From contig NZ_KB902624.1 of NCBI RefSeq assembly GCF_000379605.1, positions 62,001 through 126,000 of the forward strand: DNA of 64,000 nucleotides, given 5' to 3'. The notes under the pieces are model-generated. The model saw nothing but the letters and a program-made list of their open reading frames with translations, had not been told where the DNA came from and did no database searches. Positions 8,432 through 17,338 of the stretch are shown here, in pieces; the stretch's first letter is position 1, and each line of letters begins with the position of its first letter. Source of the stretch: Rhizobium giardinii bv. giardinii H152 (GTDB lineage: Bacteria > Pseudomonadota > Alphaproteobacteria > Rhizobiales > Rhizobiaceae). A program made the position numbers and the translations under genes.

Positions 8432-9355
8432 ATGCACGCAATGACATTTGCTTTCGGAGGCTTGGGATCAGCGCCGTTTCCGCCCGACGTTCAGGAGCAC
8501 CTGGTGGGGCTTGATAGATCATCGCGCGCCGACGAGACTCCATCAAGCGATGCAGCCACGAACGAGAACAGCGTTCTCGACCTGGTGGGGGTCCGCCTTT
8601 CCTTCGGCGGGGTCGTGGCCTTGAGCGATATCGACCTGTCGGTCGGACGTGGCGAGATCCTCGCGATCATCGGGCCGAACGGCGCGGGAAAGAGCTCGAT
8701 CATCAATGTGATCAGCGGCGTGTACCGCCCGGATCGCGGCCGTGTGCGACTATCCGGACGAGACCATACGCAGGTTCCGACGCAGGCACTCGCTCGCCAC
8801 GGCGTTGCGCGCACCTTCCAAAATCTGGCTCTGTTCAGAGGCCTGAGTGTCCTCGACAATGTCGTGGCTGGCCGGGCCTACAGGACGCGGTCGAGTTTCA
8901 TCGGACAGATCGCCGGGTCGGGTCAGGCAAGGGCGGAACAGGTGGATGCGCGCGATCGCGCTGCCAGGGTTCTCGGCTTCCTGCATCTTTCCCATGTCGG
9001 CGACCGGCTGGCGGGCACGCTGCCTTATGGACTGCAAAAGCGCGTGGAGCTTGCGCGGGCGCTCGTCGCTGAGCCGAAAATCCTGCTGCTGGACGAGCCG
9101 ATGGCGGGCATGACGGCCACCGAAAAGAACGAGATGGCCGATTTCGTGCGCGCTGCGCGTGATACGCTCGGGACCACGGTGGTGCTGATCGAGCACGATA
9201 TCGGCGTCGTCATGGGGCTGTCCGACCGGGTCGTCGTGCTCGATTACGGTCGCAAGATTGCCGATGGCACGCCCGACGAGGTGCAGGCCAATCAGAGGGT
9301 CATCGACGCCTATCTGGGCGTCGCTCCCGAAAATGATGACGGGGAGGGGATCTGA
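8432..9355 (+). CDS. ABC transporter ATP-binding protein, LivG type
   Basis: A 307-residue ATPase of a branched-chain-amino-acid-type (HAAT) importer. Walker A is GPNGAGKSS, the LivG-type RTFQNLALFRGLSVLDNV segment follows, the signature region is a variant (LPYGLQKRVELARAL instead of LSGGQ), and Walker B is ILLLDEPMAGM. The first 45 residues before the ATPase domain are extra and low in conservation. The start could be 8432 or 8441, and a more upstream ATG at 8333 gives an arginine- and tryptophan-rich leader that looks untranslated. Its stop overlaps the next start (TGATG). Position inside the sulfone operon suggests an organosulfur substrate rather than leucine. Confidence 0.85.
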   Translation: MHAMTFAFGGLGSAPFPPDVQEHLVGLDRSSRADETPSSDAATNENSVLDLVGVRLSFGGVVALSDIDLSVGRGEILAIIGPNGAGKSSIINVISGVYRPDRGRVRLSGRDHTQVPTQALARHGVARTFQNLALFRGLSVLDNVVAGRAYRTRSSFIGQIAGSGQARAEQVDARDRAARVLGFLHLSHVGDRLAGTLPYGLQKRVELARALVAEPKILLLDEPMAGMTATEKNEMADFVRAARDTLGTTVVLIEHDIGVVMGLSDRVVVLDYGRKIADGTPDEVQANQRVIDAYLGVAPENDDGEGI

Positions 9356-10251
9356 TGGCCGATTTCGACTGGCTGTTCTTCATCGAGGTACTCGTCGGCG
9401 GCCTGCTTTCCGGCGTCATGTATTCGCTGGTCGCGATCGGTTTCGTGCTGATCTACAAGACCTCCGGCGTGCTCAATTTCGCGCAAGGGGCGATGCTGCT
9501 GTTTGCGGCCCTGACATTCGTCAGCTTGACCGAACGCGGCATCTCTTTCCCGCTCGCCTTCATCATTACCTTTGGCGTCATGGTCTTCCTCGGTGTTGCC
9601 ATCGAGCGCACGGTCTTGCGGCCGCTGACCAACAAACCGCCGATCACGCTGTTCATGGCGACGCTTGGCCTTTCCTACGTGATCGAGGGTGCCGCACAAC
9701 TTCTCTGGGGCACACAGATCCATGGTCTGGATCTCGGTATTGAGGATCTGCCCTTCGATGTCGGCGGCGTCTATATCAGCCAGTTCGATATTTTTGCCGC
9801 GGTCGTTGCCGCCGGCATGGTGGCACTGCTCTCTCTGTTCTTCCGCTACACCCGCATCGGTCTGGGGTTTCGCGCCGTCGCCGATGATCAGTTCGCAGCC
9901 ATCGCCGTTGGGCTGAGACTGCCTTGGATCTGGGCGACGGTGTGGGCGGCGGCCGGTGTGGTGGCGCTGGTCGCAGGCCTTCTGTGGAGTGCGCGGGTCG
10001 GCGTGCAGTTTTCCCTGTCGCTGATCGTGCTGAAGGCTCTGCCGGTTCTCGTTCTCGGCGGGTTCGACTCGATCCTCGGCGCGATCGTCGGTGGCCTGCT
10101 GATCGGTGCATCCGAAAAGCTCGCCGAGGTCTATATCGGCGAATATTTCGGCGGCGGCATAGAAGGCTGGTTCGCCTATGTGATCGCGCTCGCCTTCCTG
10201 CTTGTTCGCCCCTCCGGCCTGTTCGGACAAAAGCTTGTGGAAAGGGTCTGA
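9355..10251 (+). CDS. ABC transporter permease, LivH type
   Basis: A 298-residue membrane protein with about eight hydrophobic segments. It carries the family landmarks GGLLSGVMYSLVAIGFVLIY and SGVLNFAQGAMLLFAAL near the N-terminus, and GLGFRAVADDQFAAIAVGL, the cytoplasmic coupling region. It ends RPSGLFGQKLVERV, as LivH-type permeases do. It shares one base with the upstream ATPase gene and is followed three bases later by the second permease, so the importer genes are translationally coupled. Substrate assignment rests on operon context only. Confidence 0.87.
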   Translation: MADFDWLFFIEVLVGGLLSGVMYSLVAIGFVLIYKTSGVLNFAQGAMLLFAALTFVSLTERGISFPLAFIITFGVMVFLGVAIERTVLRPLTNKPPITLFMATLGLSYVIEGAAQLLWGTQIHGLDLGIEDLPFDVGGVYISQFDIFAAVVAAGMVALLSLFFRYTRIGLGFRAVADDQFAAIAVGLRLPWIWATVWAAAGVVALVAGLLWSARVGVQFSLSLIVLKALPVLVLGGFDSILGAIVGGLLIGASEKLAEVYIGEYFGGGIEGWFAYVIALAFLLVRPSGLFGQKLVERV

Positions 10252-10254
10252 GAC

Positions 10255-11304
10255 ATGTCGGCAATCGCGTCCGATCTCCCGCATTCCCATTTCCCAGCAA
10301 GGTGGGCCGTGACGCTGGCTTTGCTTGCGATCGCCTATGTCGGTGTGCCCCTTCTTGGCTCCAGCTATCTGTTCGAGGCCATTCTTCTGCCGTTCCTGGC
10401 GCTCAGCCTTGCCGGCGTCGGACTGAACATCCTCACCGGCTATGCCGGCCAGGTGTCGCTGGGAAGTGCCGCCTTCATGGCGGTCGGGGCCTTTGCCGCC
10501 TACAATTTCAATCTCAGGGTCGATGGATTGCCGTTGATCGCCAGCATCGTACTGGCCGGATTTGCTGCTGCCGCCATCGGCCTGGTGTTTGGCCTCCCAA
10601 GCCTCCGCCTCAAGGGTTTTTATCTCGCGGTTTCGACCCTGGCGGCGCAGTTTTTCGTGCAGTGGGCGCTGACCAAGTTCAGTTGGTTTTCCAATGACTC
10701 CGCCTCCGGCGTCATCGACGCTCCGGCGCTCTCCGTCGCGGGCTTTGTCTTCGAAGGTCCCGTAGGGCGCTATTATTTCGCGCTGAACGTCGTTGCGGCG
10801 CTGACCTTTCTTTCCTATAGGCTGGTCAATTCCCAGACGGGGCGCAACTTCATCGCAGTGCGCGACAACGAGACGGCCGCCCGTATCATCGGTGTGCAGG
10901 TGCTCAAGACCAAGCTTCTGGCCTTTGCGGTCTCCTCCTTCATCATGGGTATCGCCGGTGTTCTGTGGGCATTTGCCTATCTGCGAACCGTCGAGCCGGC
11001 CGGTTTCAATCTGGACCGTTCGTTCCAGATCCTGTTCATCGTCATCATCGGCGGCCTGGCCTCGATCCGCGGCGCCTTTTTTGGGGCGGCTCTGATCGTG
11101 GTGTTTCCTTTGCTGCTCTCCCGGCTCGGTTCGTTTCTGCTCGGAGATGTGTTCGATTCGGGCGTCCTCGACATGACCCAGCGTATCGTGCTCGGCGTGC
11201 TCATCATCCTCTTTCTGATCCTCGAACCGGATGGCCTGGTGGCTCTCTGGCACCGAGTCCGAAAACGGATCGGTACCGCGCTCAGACGGTCCCGATCCCA
11301 GTAG
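10255..11304 (+). CDS. ABC transporter permease, LivM type
   Basis: A 349-residue membrane protein, the second permease of the importer. It shows the LivM landmarks AGVGLNILTGYAGQVSLGSA and LPSLRLKGFYLAVSTLAAQF, and the coupling region FIAVRDNETAARIIGVQVL. It ends with RPILFLILEPDGL-like residues (VLIILFLILEPDGLVALW) and a basic tail. ATG 10255 comes three bases after the livH-type stop. It is followed after 92 bases by the binding-protein gene. The mature heterodimer would be this protein plus the LivH-type permease. Confidence 0.87.
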   Translation: MSAIASDLPHSHFPARWAVTLALLAIAYVGVPLLGSSYLFEAILLPFLALSLAGVGLNILTGYAGQVSLGSAAFMAVGAFAAYNFNLRVDGLPLIASIVLAGFAAAAIGLVFGLPSLRLKGFYLAVSTLAAQFFVQWALTKFSWFSNDSASGVIDAPALSVAGFVFEGPVGRYYFALNVVAALTFLSYRLVNSQTGRNFIAVRDNETAARIIGVQVLKTKLLAFAVSSFIMGIAGVLWAFAYLRTVEPAGFNLDRSFQILFIVIIGGLASIRGAFFGAALIVVFPLLLSRLGSFLLGDVFDSGVLDMTQRIVLGVLIILFLILEPDGLVALWHRVRKRIGTALRRSRSQ

Positions 11305-11396
11305 GAGCCTCATCGCTCTTCATCCGCAGTCAGTCCTTCATCCGATCAACCCAAAACCGGTGCTTTGCCCGGTAGATACCCGGAGTGTGTCCAGAA

Positions 11397-12731
11397 ATGA
11401 CGATCCTCAGCACGTTCAAGGCAGCCGCGCTCGCTGCCGGCATCGCCTTCACAATCGCCTTGCCGGCCGCCCACGCCGACGAGCAGTATTTCCCGCTGCA
11501 GAGTTACCGCGTCGGCCCCTATGCCGCCGGCGGCACGGGCTTCTTCGGCGGTTTCATCGACTACCTCAACCTGATCAACACCCGCGACGGCGGCGTCAAC
11601 GGCGTCAAGCTGACCTGGTCGGAGGCCGAAACCCAGTACGAGGTCGAGCGTGGTGTCGAGGCTTACGAGCGCCTGAAGAGCAACCCGAATGTTGCCGCCT
11701 GGAACCCGCTTTCAGTCGGCATCGCCTATGCGATGATCGACCGGATCACCGCCGACACGGTGCCGCTGATCACCATCAACCATGGCCGCACCGATTCGAG
11801 CGACGGCCGCGTGTTCCCGTATGTCTTCCCGCTGCTGCTCAATCCCTACAGCGAAACATCCGGTATCGTGAACTATATCGCCTCGAAGGAAGGCGGGCTT
11901 GAAAGCCTCAAGGGAAAGAAGATCGCCGTGCTCTATCACGGCTCGCCCTACGGCAAGGAGACGATCCCGATCTACGAACTGCTGGCGCAGAAATACGGCT
12001 TTGAACTGCAGCAGATCGAAGTGCCGCATCCGGGCAACGAACAGCAGTCGCAATGGCTGGCGATCCGCCGTGCCAAGCCGGATTACGTCGTCCTGCGCGG
12101 CTGGGGGGTGATGAACCCGGTGGCGCTGAAGACCGCCGCCAAGACCGGTTTCCCGGTCGATCACATCATCGGCAATGTCTGGTCGAATTCCGAAGAGGAC
12201 GCCATTCCGGCTGGCGAGGCCGCCAAGGGCTACACGGCGATCACAACGCAGGCATCGGGCGCCGAATATCCGGTGGTCCAGGAGATCGTCAAGACGATCT
12301 ACGATGCCGGCAAGGGCAACCTGGAAGACAAGAAACGTATCGGCTCTGTCTACCACAATCTCGGCATCGTCAACGGCATCCTCAACGTCGAGGCAATCCG
12401 CATCGCACAGGCAAAGTTCGGCAAACGCACGCTGACCGGCGATGAAGTCCGCTGGGGCTTCGAACATCTGCAGCTCGATCCGGCCCGCGTCGAGGCGCTT
12501 GGTGCCAAGGGTCTGTTCCACTCGATCAACGTCACCTGGGACAATCACGAGGGCAACGGCTACGTGACCTTCCAGCAGTGGGATGGTGCTAAGTGGAACG
12601 TCGTTTCCGACTGGATCGCGCCCGACTGGGCCCTGCTGCGTCCGATCATCGAGAAGTCGTCCAAGGCCTATGCCGCTGAAAAGGGCATCAAGCTGCGCAC
12701 CGCGGAAGATGCCGAGACAGCGACCAACTAA
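11397..12731 (+). CDS. ABC transporter substrate-binding protein, type I (Liv-like)
   Basis: A 444-residue periplasmic protein. The chosen ATG gives MTILSTFKAAALAAGIAFTI, a Sec signal peptide ending near PAAHADEQ. An in-frame GTG four codons upstream is possible. The mature part starts YFPLQSYRVGPYAAGGTGFF and has the type I binding-protein layout (ETQYEVERGVEAYERL, then GKKIAVLYHGSPYGKET). Its closest character is to periplasmic proteins of LivJ type but longer than LivJ (about 370), with an extended C-terminus. Encoded between LivM-type and LivF-type genes and flanked by sfnG and sfnB, it is a good candidate for binding dimethyl sulfone or a related organosulfur compound. That substrate is inference. 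Confidence 0.85.
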   Translation: MTILSTFKAAALAAGIAFTIALPAAHADEQYFPLQSYRVGPYAAGGTGFFGGFIDYLNLINTRDGGVNGVKLTWSEAETQYEVERGVEAYERLKSNPNVAAWNPLSVGIAYAMIDRITADTVPLITINHGRTDSSDGRVFPYVFPLLLNPYSETSGIVNYIASKEGGLESLKGKKIAVLYHGSPYGKETIPIYELLAQKYGFELQQIEVPHPGNEQQSQWLAIRRAKPDYVVLRGWGVMNPVALKTAAKTGFPVDHIIGNVWSNSEEDAIPAGEAAKGYTAITTQASGAEYPVVQEIVKTIYDAGKGNLEDKKRIGSVYHNLGIVNGILNVEAIRIAQAKFGKRTLTGDEVRWGFEHLQLDPARVEALGAKGLFHSINVTWDNHEGNGYVTFQQWDGAKWNVVSDWIAPDWALLRPIIEKSSKAYAAEKGIKLRTAEDAETATN

Positions 12732-12766
12732 TCATCCCTCCGAACCGCGCGGCCTCGCGCAGCTTC

Positions 12767-12787
12767 GAGGTCCCGTCGCGGGGCCTC
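12767..12787 (+). terminator. Intra-operon hairpin after the binding-protein gene
   Basis: GAGGTCCCG at 12767-12775 pairs with CGGGGCCTC at 12779-12787 (one G-T pair) around a TCG loop. There is no T-run after it, so it is more likely a partial terminator or an RNA-stabilising hairpin. Such structures behind binding-protein genes often give that gene more transcript than the downstream ATPase gene. Confidence 0.45.
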
Positions 12788-12849
12788 CTCCCTTACAACC
12801 AGTCCCGCACCCGCTTTCATTCGGCCTGCGGGCTGACAGGAACACGATC

Positions 12850-13632
12850 ATGGCTCAAGAGAACATTCTGCTGACCGTTGCCGGTGTGAGGGCGACTTAC
12901 AACCATGCCATCACAGCGCTCGACGGCGTCAGCTTCAGCCTGGCACGCGGCGAGATTCTGGCCTTGCTGGGGGCCAATGGCGCCGGCAAGACGACGGCGC
13001 TCAAGGCGGTCTCCAATCTCCTGCCTGCCGAACGCGGGCAGATCGTATCCGGCAGCATCCGCTTCGACGAACTCGACGTCACCCGGATAAGCCCCGCCAA
13101 TCTGGTGCGCGCAGGGCTTGTCCAGGTTCTTGAAGGCCGCCATTGTTTCCGCAGTCTGACGGTCGAGGAAAACCTCGTGTCCGGCGGGCTTGGCCGCAGC
13201 AGTTCCCGTGCCGAGATCGCCGAAGATCTGGAGAAGATCTACACATACTTTCCCAGGTTAAAGGAGAAGCGGCGAGCCCTGTCCGGACTGACATCCGGCG
13301 GCGAGCAGCAGATGACGGCGATTGCCCGGGCGCTGATGTCGCGGCCGCGTCTGCTGGTGCTCGACGAGCCATCCATGGGCCTGGCACCGATCATCGTCCA
13401 AAACATTTTCCGCACATTGCGCCGGCTCAACCGCGAGGAAGGGCTATCCATTTTGGTAGCAGAGCAAAACTCCGCCGTCGCGCTGAACTACGCCGATCGC
13501 GCCACCATCCTGGAAAACGGCGTGGCCGTGCTTTCCGGCAAAGCGCGCGAATTGCGCGAGCGCGACGACATCAAGTCCTTTTATCTCGGCAAGAAGGCCG
13601 CGGCTCCGATCAATCCGGCGCTTGCCAGCTAA
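12850..13632 (+). CDS. ABC transporter ATP-binding protein, LivF type
   Basis: A 260-residue ATPase, the second nucleotide-binding subunit of the Liv-type importer. Walker A is GANGAGKTT, the segment VQVLEGRHCFRSLTVEENL has the LivF-type EGR motif, the signature is LTSGGEQQM and Walker B is LLVLDEPSMGLAP. The start at 12850 (MAQENILLTVAGVRATYN) is the first ATG that leaves a normal-length N-terminus. It is separated from the binding-protein gene by 118 bases containing a hairpin and precedes sfnB by 25 bases. Together with the LivG-, LivH- and LivM-type genes it completes a five-part importer. Confidence 0.87.
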   Translation: MAQENILLTVAGVRATYNHAITALDGVSFSLARGEILALLGANGAGKTTALKAVSNLLPAERGQIVSGSIRFDELDVTRISPANLVRAGLVQVLEGRHCFRSLTVEENLVSGGLGRSSSRAEIAEDLEKIYTYFPRLKEKRRALSGLTSGGEQQMTAIARALMSRPRLLVLDEPSMGLAPIIVQNIFRTLRRLNREEGLSILVAEQNSAVALNYADRATILENGVAVLSGKARELRERDDIKSFYLGKKAAAPINPALAS

Positions 13633-13657
13633 CCCCAATCCAAGAGGAGAAACGTCC

Positions 13658-14905
13658 ATGACCCTATCCAACGTCGATACCGAGAATGCCGCAAAGGCGG
13701 TGCCGCCAGTTCCGCGTCCCCTCGAGCCCGCCCATATCATCAGGACCGATGCCGAGGCGATCGCTATTGCCAAGGCGCTCGCTGCCGAATTCGTCAAAGG
13801 TTCGGCGATAAGAGACCGTGACCGGATCTGGCCGGTCGAAGAACTCGATGCCTTCTCACAAAGCGGGTTGTGGTCGATCAACGTACCGAAAAAATTCGGC
13901 GGTCCGGAAGTCTCCTATGCGACGCTCGCCAAGGTGATCGAGATCATCTCGGCTGCCGATTCCTCGATCGGACAGGTTGCGCAGAACCATCTCGGTGTCG
14001 TGGCGGCGATCCGCACCGTTTCGGATGAAGAGCAGCAGACGCTGTTGTTTTCGGAAGTGCTGAAGGGCACGCGCTTCGGCAATGCCTTCTCGGAGTTCGG
14101 CTCCAAGCGGGCTGTAGACTTCGAAACGAAATTCGTCGATGCCGGCGATCATGTCGTCGTCAATGGCCAGAAATTCTATTCGTCGGGTGCGTTGCTCGCG
14201 CATCTGGTGCCGATCGTCGCGCTCGACGATGAGGGCCGGGCCTGGTATGCGATCGCCGATCGCGGCGCTGAAGGACTGACAGTGATCGACGACTGGTCGT
14301 CCTTCGGCCAGCGCACCACGCTCTCGGGAACCGTGTTGCTCAACAACGTCAAGGTGCCGAAGACCCATCTGGTGCCAGGGTACAAGGGCTACGAGGTTCC
14401 GACGGCCGACGGTGCGATCTTCCAGATCATCCAGGTGGCTGTGGATACCGGCATCGCGCAGGCTGCGATCGAGGAAACAGTAAATTTCGTCCGGACCAAA
14501 AGCCGGGCTTGGGTGGATTCCGGCGTCGACAATGCTTGGGAGGACCCCTACACGATCCAGGCGGTCGGCGACCTCACTTTGCGCCTGCACGCGGCGCAAG
14601 CCTTGCTGGAAAAGGCAGGATACGCCATCGACCGGGCGATCCTCGATCCGAACGCCGAAACCGTTGCCGAAGCCCAGATCGTCACGGCAGAGGCGAAGAT
14701 CCTTTCGACGGAAATCGCCATTCTTGCAACCAACAAGCTGTTCGAACTGGCCGGCACGCGTTCGACACTTGCCGAACACGGCCTTGACCGCCATTGGCGC
14801 AACGCCCGGACGCACACGTTGCACGACCCGGTCCGCTGGAAATACGCCATTCTTGGCAAGTATTTCCTGAATGGCGAGAAGCCACCACTGCACGCGTGGA
14901 GCTGA
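13658..14905 (+). CDS. sfnB: SfnB-family acyl-CoA-dehydrogenase-fold sulfur acquisition oxidoreductase
   Basis: A 415-residue flavoprotein of the acyl-CoA dehydrogenase fold. The sequence PAHIIRTDAEAIAIAKALA near the N-terminus, then WSINVPKKFGGPEVSYATLA and FGNAFSEFGSKRAVDFETKF, agrees with SfnB, which is co-expressed with SfnG in sulfone-using bacteria. Its exact reaction is not settled. It ends with LHDPVRWKYAILGKYFLNGE and PPLHAWS, as in the family. The start at 13658 has an AAGAGGAGA ribosome site. It is the last gene of the operon, and the sequence after it is gene debris without a clear terminator. Confidence 0.87.
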   Translation: MTLSNVDTENAAKAVPPVPRPLEPAHIIRTDAEAIAIAKALAAEFVKGSAIRDRDRIWPVEELDAFSQSGLWSINVPKKFGGPEVSYATLAKVIEIISAADSSIGQVAQNHLGVVAAIRTVSDEEQQTLLFSEVLKGTRFGNAFSEFGSKRAVDFETKFVDAGDHVVVNGQKFYSSGALLAHLVPIVALDDEGRAWYAIADRGAEGLTVIDDWSSFGQRTTLSGTVLLNNVKVPKTHLVPGYKGYEVPTADGAIFQIIQVAVDTGIAQAAIEETVNFVRTKSRAWVDSGVDNAWEDPYTIQAVGDLTLRLHAAQALLEKAGYAIDRAILDPNAETVAEAQIVTAEAKILSTEIAILATNKLFELAGTRSTLAEHGLDRHWRNARTHTLHDPVRWKYAILGKYFLNGEKPPLHAWS

Positions 14906-14944
14906 TGACCATCGGACGGGTCGCGCGTCTGTGCCTGGGTACAA

Positions 14945-15160
14945 TCGCCGAGTTGATTTCGTCACCATCCGGCGTCGGCTGTGTCTCCACGAGTTGATGC
15001 TTGTCATCGCGGTAGGCGATGCCACGCACTGTTGACAGATCCAGTCCATTCTCCATCGCCTGCATCAGCGTGACGATGGTATCCTCGCCCGCGCCAGGCA
15101 CGATAACATCAAAGACCCGGGTTTCTCGCAGAATGTCTTGCCAGTGGTTACGGCAAGACT
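14945..15160 (-). pseudogene. Fragment of a B12-binding radical SAM protein
   Basis: The reverse strand encodes HWQDILRETRVFDVIVPGAG followed by EDTIVTLMQAMENG and then LSTVRGIAYRDD. This matches the stretch in B12-binding-domain radical SAM enzymes that ends the cobalamin domain (VDxIVxGEGExT, then GIAYR). The radical SAM CxxxCxxC cluster motif, which should follow, is absent, as is the start of the cobalamin domain. The frame continues open into sequence antisense to sfnB, which is a shadow. Only about 60 residues are convincing. Confidence 0.6.
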
Positions 15161-16066
15161 CTGCTGGCATGCGAATTCTAGCGGATTGAATGTTGCTGCA
15201 CGGCAGGTCAATCCTGCCGTGCAGATCACCCCGTGACAATCGTCGCCCGATGTTGAAGAACCGCCCATGCAAAAAGTTATAAGCTCGCCTCTCTTGCCAC
15301 TGGACGGTCCGGAATGGGCTACCAGCGAGAAGAACTGCGAAAGGCGATGCTTGAGCGACGTTTCGTTGAAGTAGAGCGCACATTGGCGACACTTGAAGCC
15401 AATGGGTGAAAGTCCGCTGACTGGCCCGGGATCTCTCTGATCACCTGCGTTCCATTTCTCGCGGCAATCGCTCCAATTTCACGAATTTCTCGCTCGCCGA
15501 TGGGCAACTGGCGCATCAGCGCCATATCCGTCCGCTATTGCACGGCGCCGGGAACCTATCCGGCTGTTGATGGTCCAACCGCTCTTTCAGCATACGCGCA
15601 TATGGCTTCTCCGCGACACGCCGTCAAACACAGCAAACCTGCCGCGATGGTATCTGTATGTAAAGGCCTCTGACAGCTGGTTCATGCGTCTGGTTGGTAA
15701 ACTGACCGGTGAGGAGGATGCAAACGTTCCCGTCGGGACGGGGAGCTTGGCAGCATCGAGCCGCCTGTTTTCCAAAGCTTTTCTTTTTCGTCGTTGGGCT
15801 GGTTGGTGGACGCTTCGCAATGAAGCTACAGCTCGACAGTTGGGATCAGTTGTCATTGGAAGTTTTCTTGTCACCTTCGTTGCGGCCGTGGGCTCGGTCT
15901 ACCCCTCGGTTCCATCTGAGCCGACCTAAACCTTCATGGTCACCATTGCCTGGGCCAACCAGCCTCCCGTTGCTTTAGACAGGACGCACTTTCCGCCACA
16001 TCCGTAGTGGGGAAACCGGTCCGTTCGACCAATTCCTCTTCCGGGCGGGAGGCGCCCGACCGATTG
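15161..16066. other. Gene-poor stretch with a strong hairpin
   Basis: No intact gene was recognised in these roughly 900 bases. CTGCACGGCAGG at 15196-15207 and its exact reverse complement at 15213-15224 make a 12-pair hairpin with a five-base loop. It has no T-run on either side. Short open frames at 15314-15409 (+), 15319-15525 (-) and 15567-15929 (+) have no recognisable motif, and two of them overlap each other on opposite strands. The area joins a radical SAM fragment and looks like decayed or rearranged DNA. Confidence 0.45.
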
Positions 16067-16543
16067 TTAGTCATTCTTACTGGAGTCACTCTTTAGATCA
16101 GCCGGCTCCTGCTTGCTCTCCCTAACCTCGTCTGGAAAACTGTCGGCAACGAAGAGTACGGCTGCCGTGACGATGCCGACGACGATCCCAAGACCCCAAT
16201 AGGACGTCCCGATCGCAAGGCCAAGCGCGCCGGTGATCCAGACGGCTGCCGCTGCTTTGATTCCCTTTACGTCGAAGCCGCTCTTGAAGATGACGGCACC
16301 GCCGAGAAAGCCGATGCCGGAGAGAAAACCCTGAAGCGTGCGGCTGAGAGAACTCGGATCAGTCTCGGCGAGGTGGCGACCAAGTAGCATATATGTCGTC
16401 GATCCGATCGCGATCAGCACCATGCCGGCGATGCCGATCGCCTTGTGATGTACGCGTCGCTCGAAGCCAATGGCAGCGCCGAGCACGGCTGCGGCACATA
16501 GCCTAAGGAGGATCTCAAGCGCTTCCGCCGGCAGTTCGCTCAT
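16067..16543 (-). CDS. MgtC/SapB family membrane protein
   Basis: A 158-residue inner-membrane protein with about four hydrophobic helices. The N-terminal part has the MgtC/SapB signature: LRLCAAAVLGAAIGFERR, HHKAIGIAGMVLIAIGSTTY and LSGIGFLGGAVIF. MgtC proteins help cells survive magnesium limitation and acid, and in some bacteria inhibit the F-type ATP synthase. This is the short form without the C-terminal ACT-like domain; it ends in a charged tail (ESKQEPADLKSDSSKND). It lies 13 bases downstream of the DUF1622 gene and is probably co-transcribed with it. Confidence 0.85.
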   Translation of the reverse strand: MSELPAEALEILLRLCAAAVLGAAIGFERRVHHKAIGIAGMVLIAIGSTTYMLLGRHLAETDPSSLSRTLQGFLSGIGFLGGAVIFKSGFDVKGIKAAAAVWITGALGLAIGTSYWGLGIVVGIVTAAVLFVADSFPDEVRESKQEPADLKSDSSKND

Positions 16544-16556
16544 GCGCGCACCCCTT

Positions 16557-16913
16557 TCATCCTTCCTTCTCGCTGCCCTGCCACGGCCAACGGCCCTCGA
16601 TCTCGACAGTGAGTGAAACGCTGAGAAAGGTTCTGATCAAGACTATGAAAGCGAGGACCAGGACATTCTCCAGCGTCGGTTCCACAGCGACCGTGCCGAC
16701 GATGTCAGCGGCGACAAGAAGCTCGAGGCCGAGCAGTATCGCCCGTCCCAGACGCCGGCGGAAGTGGTAATAGGCGTCCGACTCTCCCTTGCGCAGCCTG
16801 ACGAGAGAACTGACGAGCGCAAAGAGCGCGCCAACGACGATAACCCCGACGCCAGCCACTTCCAGCGCCGTGGCCGTTCCCTGCAGGACGGTATCTACCT
16901 GGTTCATTGTCAT
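16557..16913 (-). CDS. DUF1622 family small membrane protein
   Basis: A 118-residue protein with three hydrophobic segments. It begins MTMNQVDTVLQGTATALEVA and contains RLGRAILLGLELLVAADIVG and VLAFIVLIRTFLSVSLTVEI, the core of the DUF1622 family. No biochemical role is known for the family. The chosen ATG at 16913 is where homology-like sequence begins; the frame is open for 78 codons upstream but that part is cysteine- and arginine-rich and not membrane-like. The MgtC-type gene follows 13 bases later, so the pair may serve envelope stress together. Confidence 0.8.
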   Translation of the reverse strand: MTMNQVDTVLQGTATALEVAGVGVIVVGALFALVSSLVRLRKGESDAYYHFRRRLGRAILLGLELLVAADIVGTVAVEPTLENVLVLAFIVLIRTFLSVSLTVEIEGRWPWQGSEKEG

Positions 16914-17152
16914 CAGCTCCGGCTTTCCGCCATCCGACGCCGACACAGCCGACGACTGAGGGAAATAATCCATCGAAAAGTTGGCGCGGCTGAATATGTT
17001 GCCACAGACCCTGTAAGTGACTCTGCTTCCGACATCCGTAAGGCCCGCAAGATTGCTGCTGACCAAATCGAGCTGGCGCACGGCTCCGCAGTGGCGGTTC
17101 CGCTTCGGCACGAACATCGGCAGTTGGCTTGCTGGACGCTTTGCCATCGTAT

Positions 17153-17338
17153 TCAGTCAGTCAGATTCCGCAATAGCACAGCGAGTTCGCACTCTTCGAT
17201 CCAGCCGGTGCGAAACGCACGCAGTTGGCAGAGTGCAAGATCAATGCTTTTGGGTTTGATGCCGCGGCGAGCACATTCGCCGAGAAGCAACCGTCCCATT
17301 ATCGCAAGCGACTTCTCGTCGATCGACTCCAGGGACAC
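17153..17338 (-). CDS. Small hypothetical protein
   Basis: A possible 61-residue protein from a GTG start preceded by a GAGGGA ribosome site five bases away. It reads VSLESIDEKSLAIMGRLLLG and contains ECARRGIKPKSIDLALCQLR. Composition looks protein-like, helical and charged, but no family is recognised. The remaining sequence between 16914 and 17671 holds no convincing gene on either strand. Confidence 0.35.
   Translation of the reverse strand: MSLESIDEKSLAIMGRLLLGECARRGIKPKSIDLALCQLRAFRTGWIEECELAVLLRNLTD

Noticed and set aside
9310..11313. A 667-codon minus-strand open frame across the permease genes
   Set aside because: It runs antisense to two well-defined permeases and has the charged, low-complexity composition typical of an opposite-strand shadow in GC-rich DNA.
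15567..15929. A 120-codon plus-strand frame with a hydrophobic C-terminal part
   Set aside because: No family resemblance, overlaps a similar-length reverse frame, and lies in debris; a real gene cannot be excluded but is not supported.
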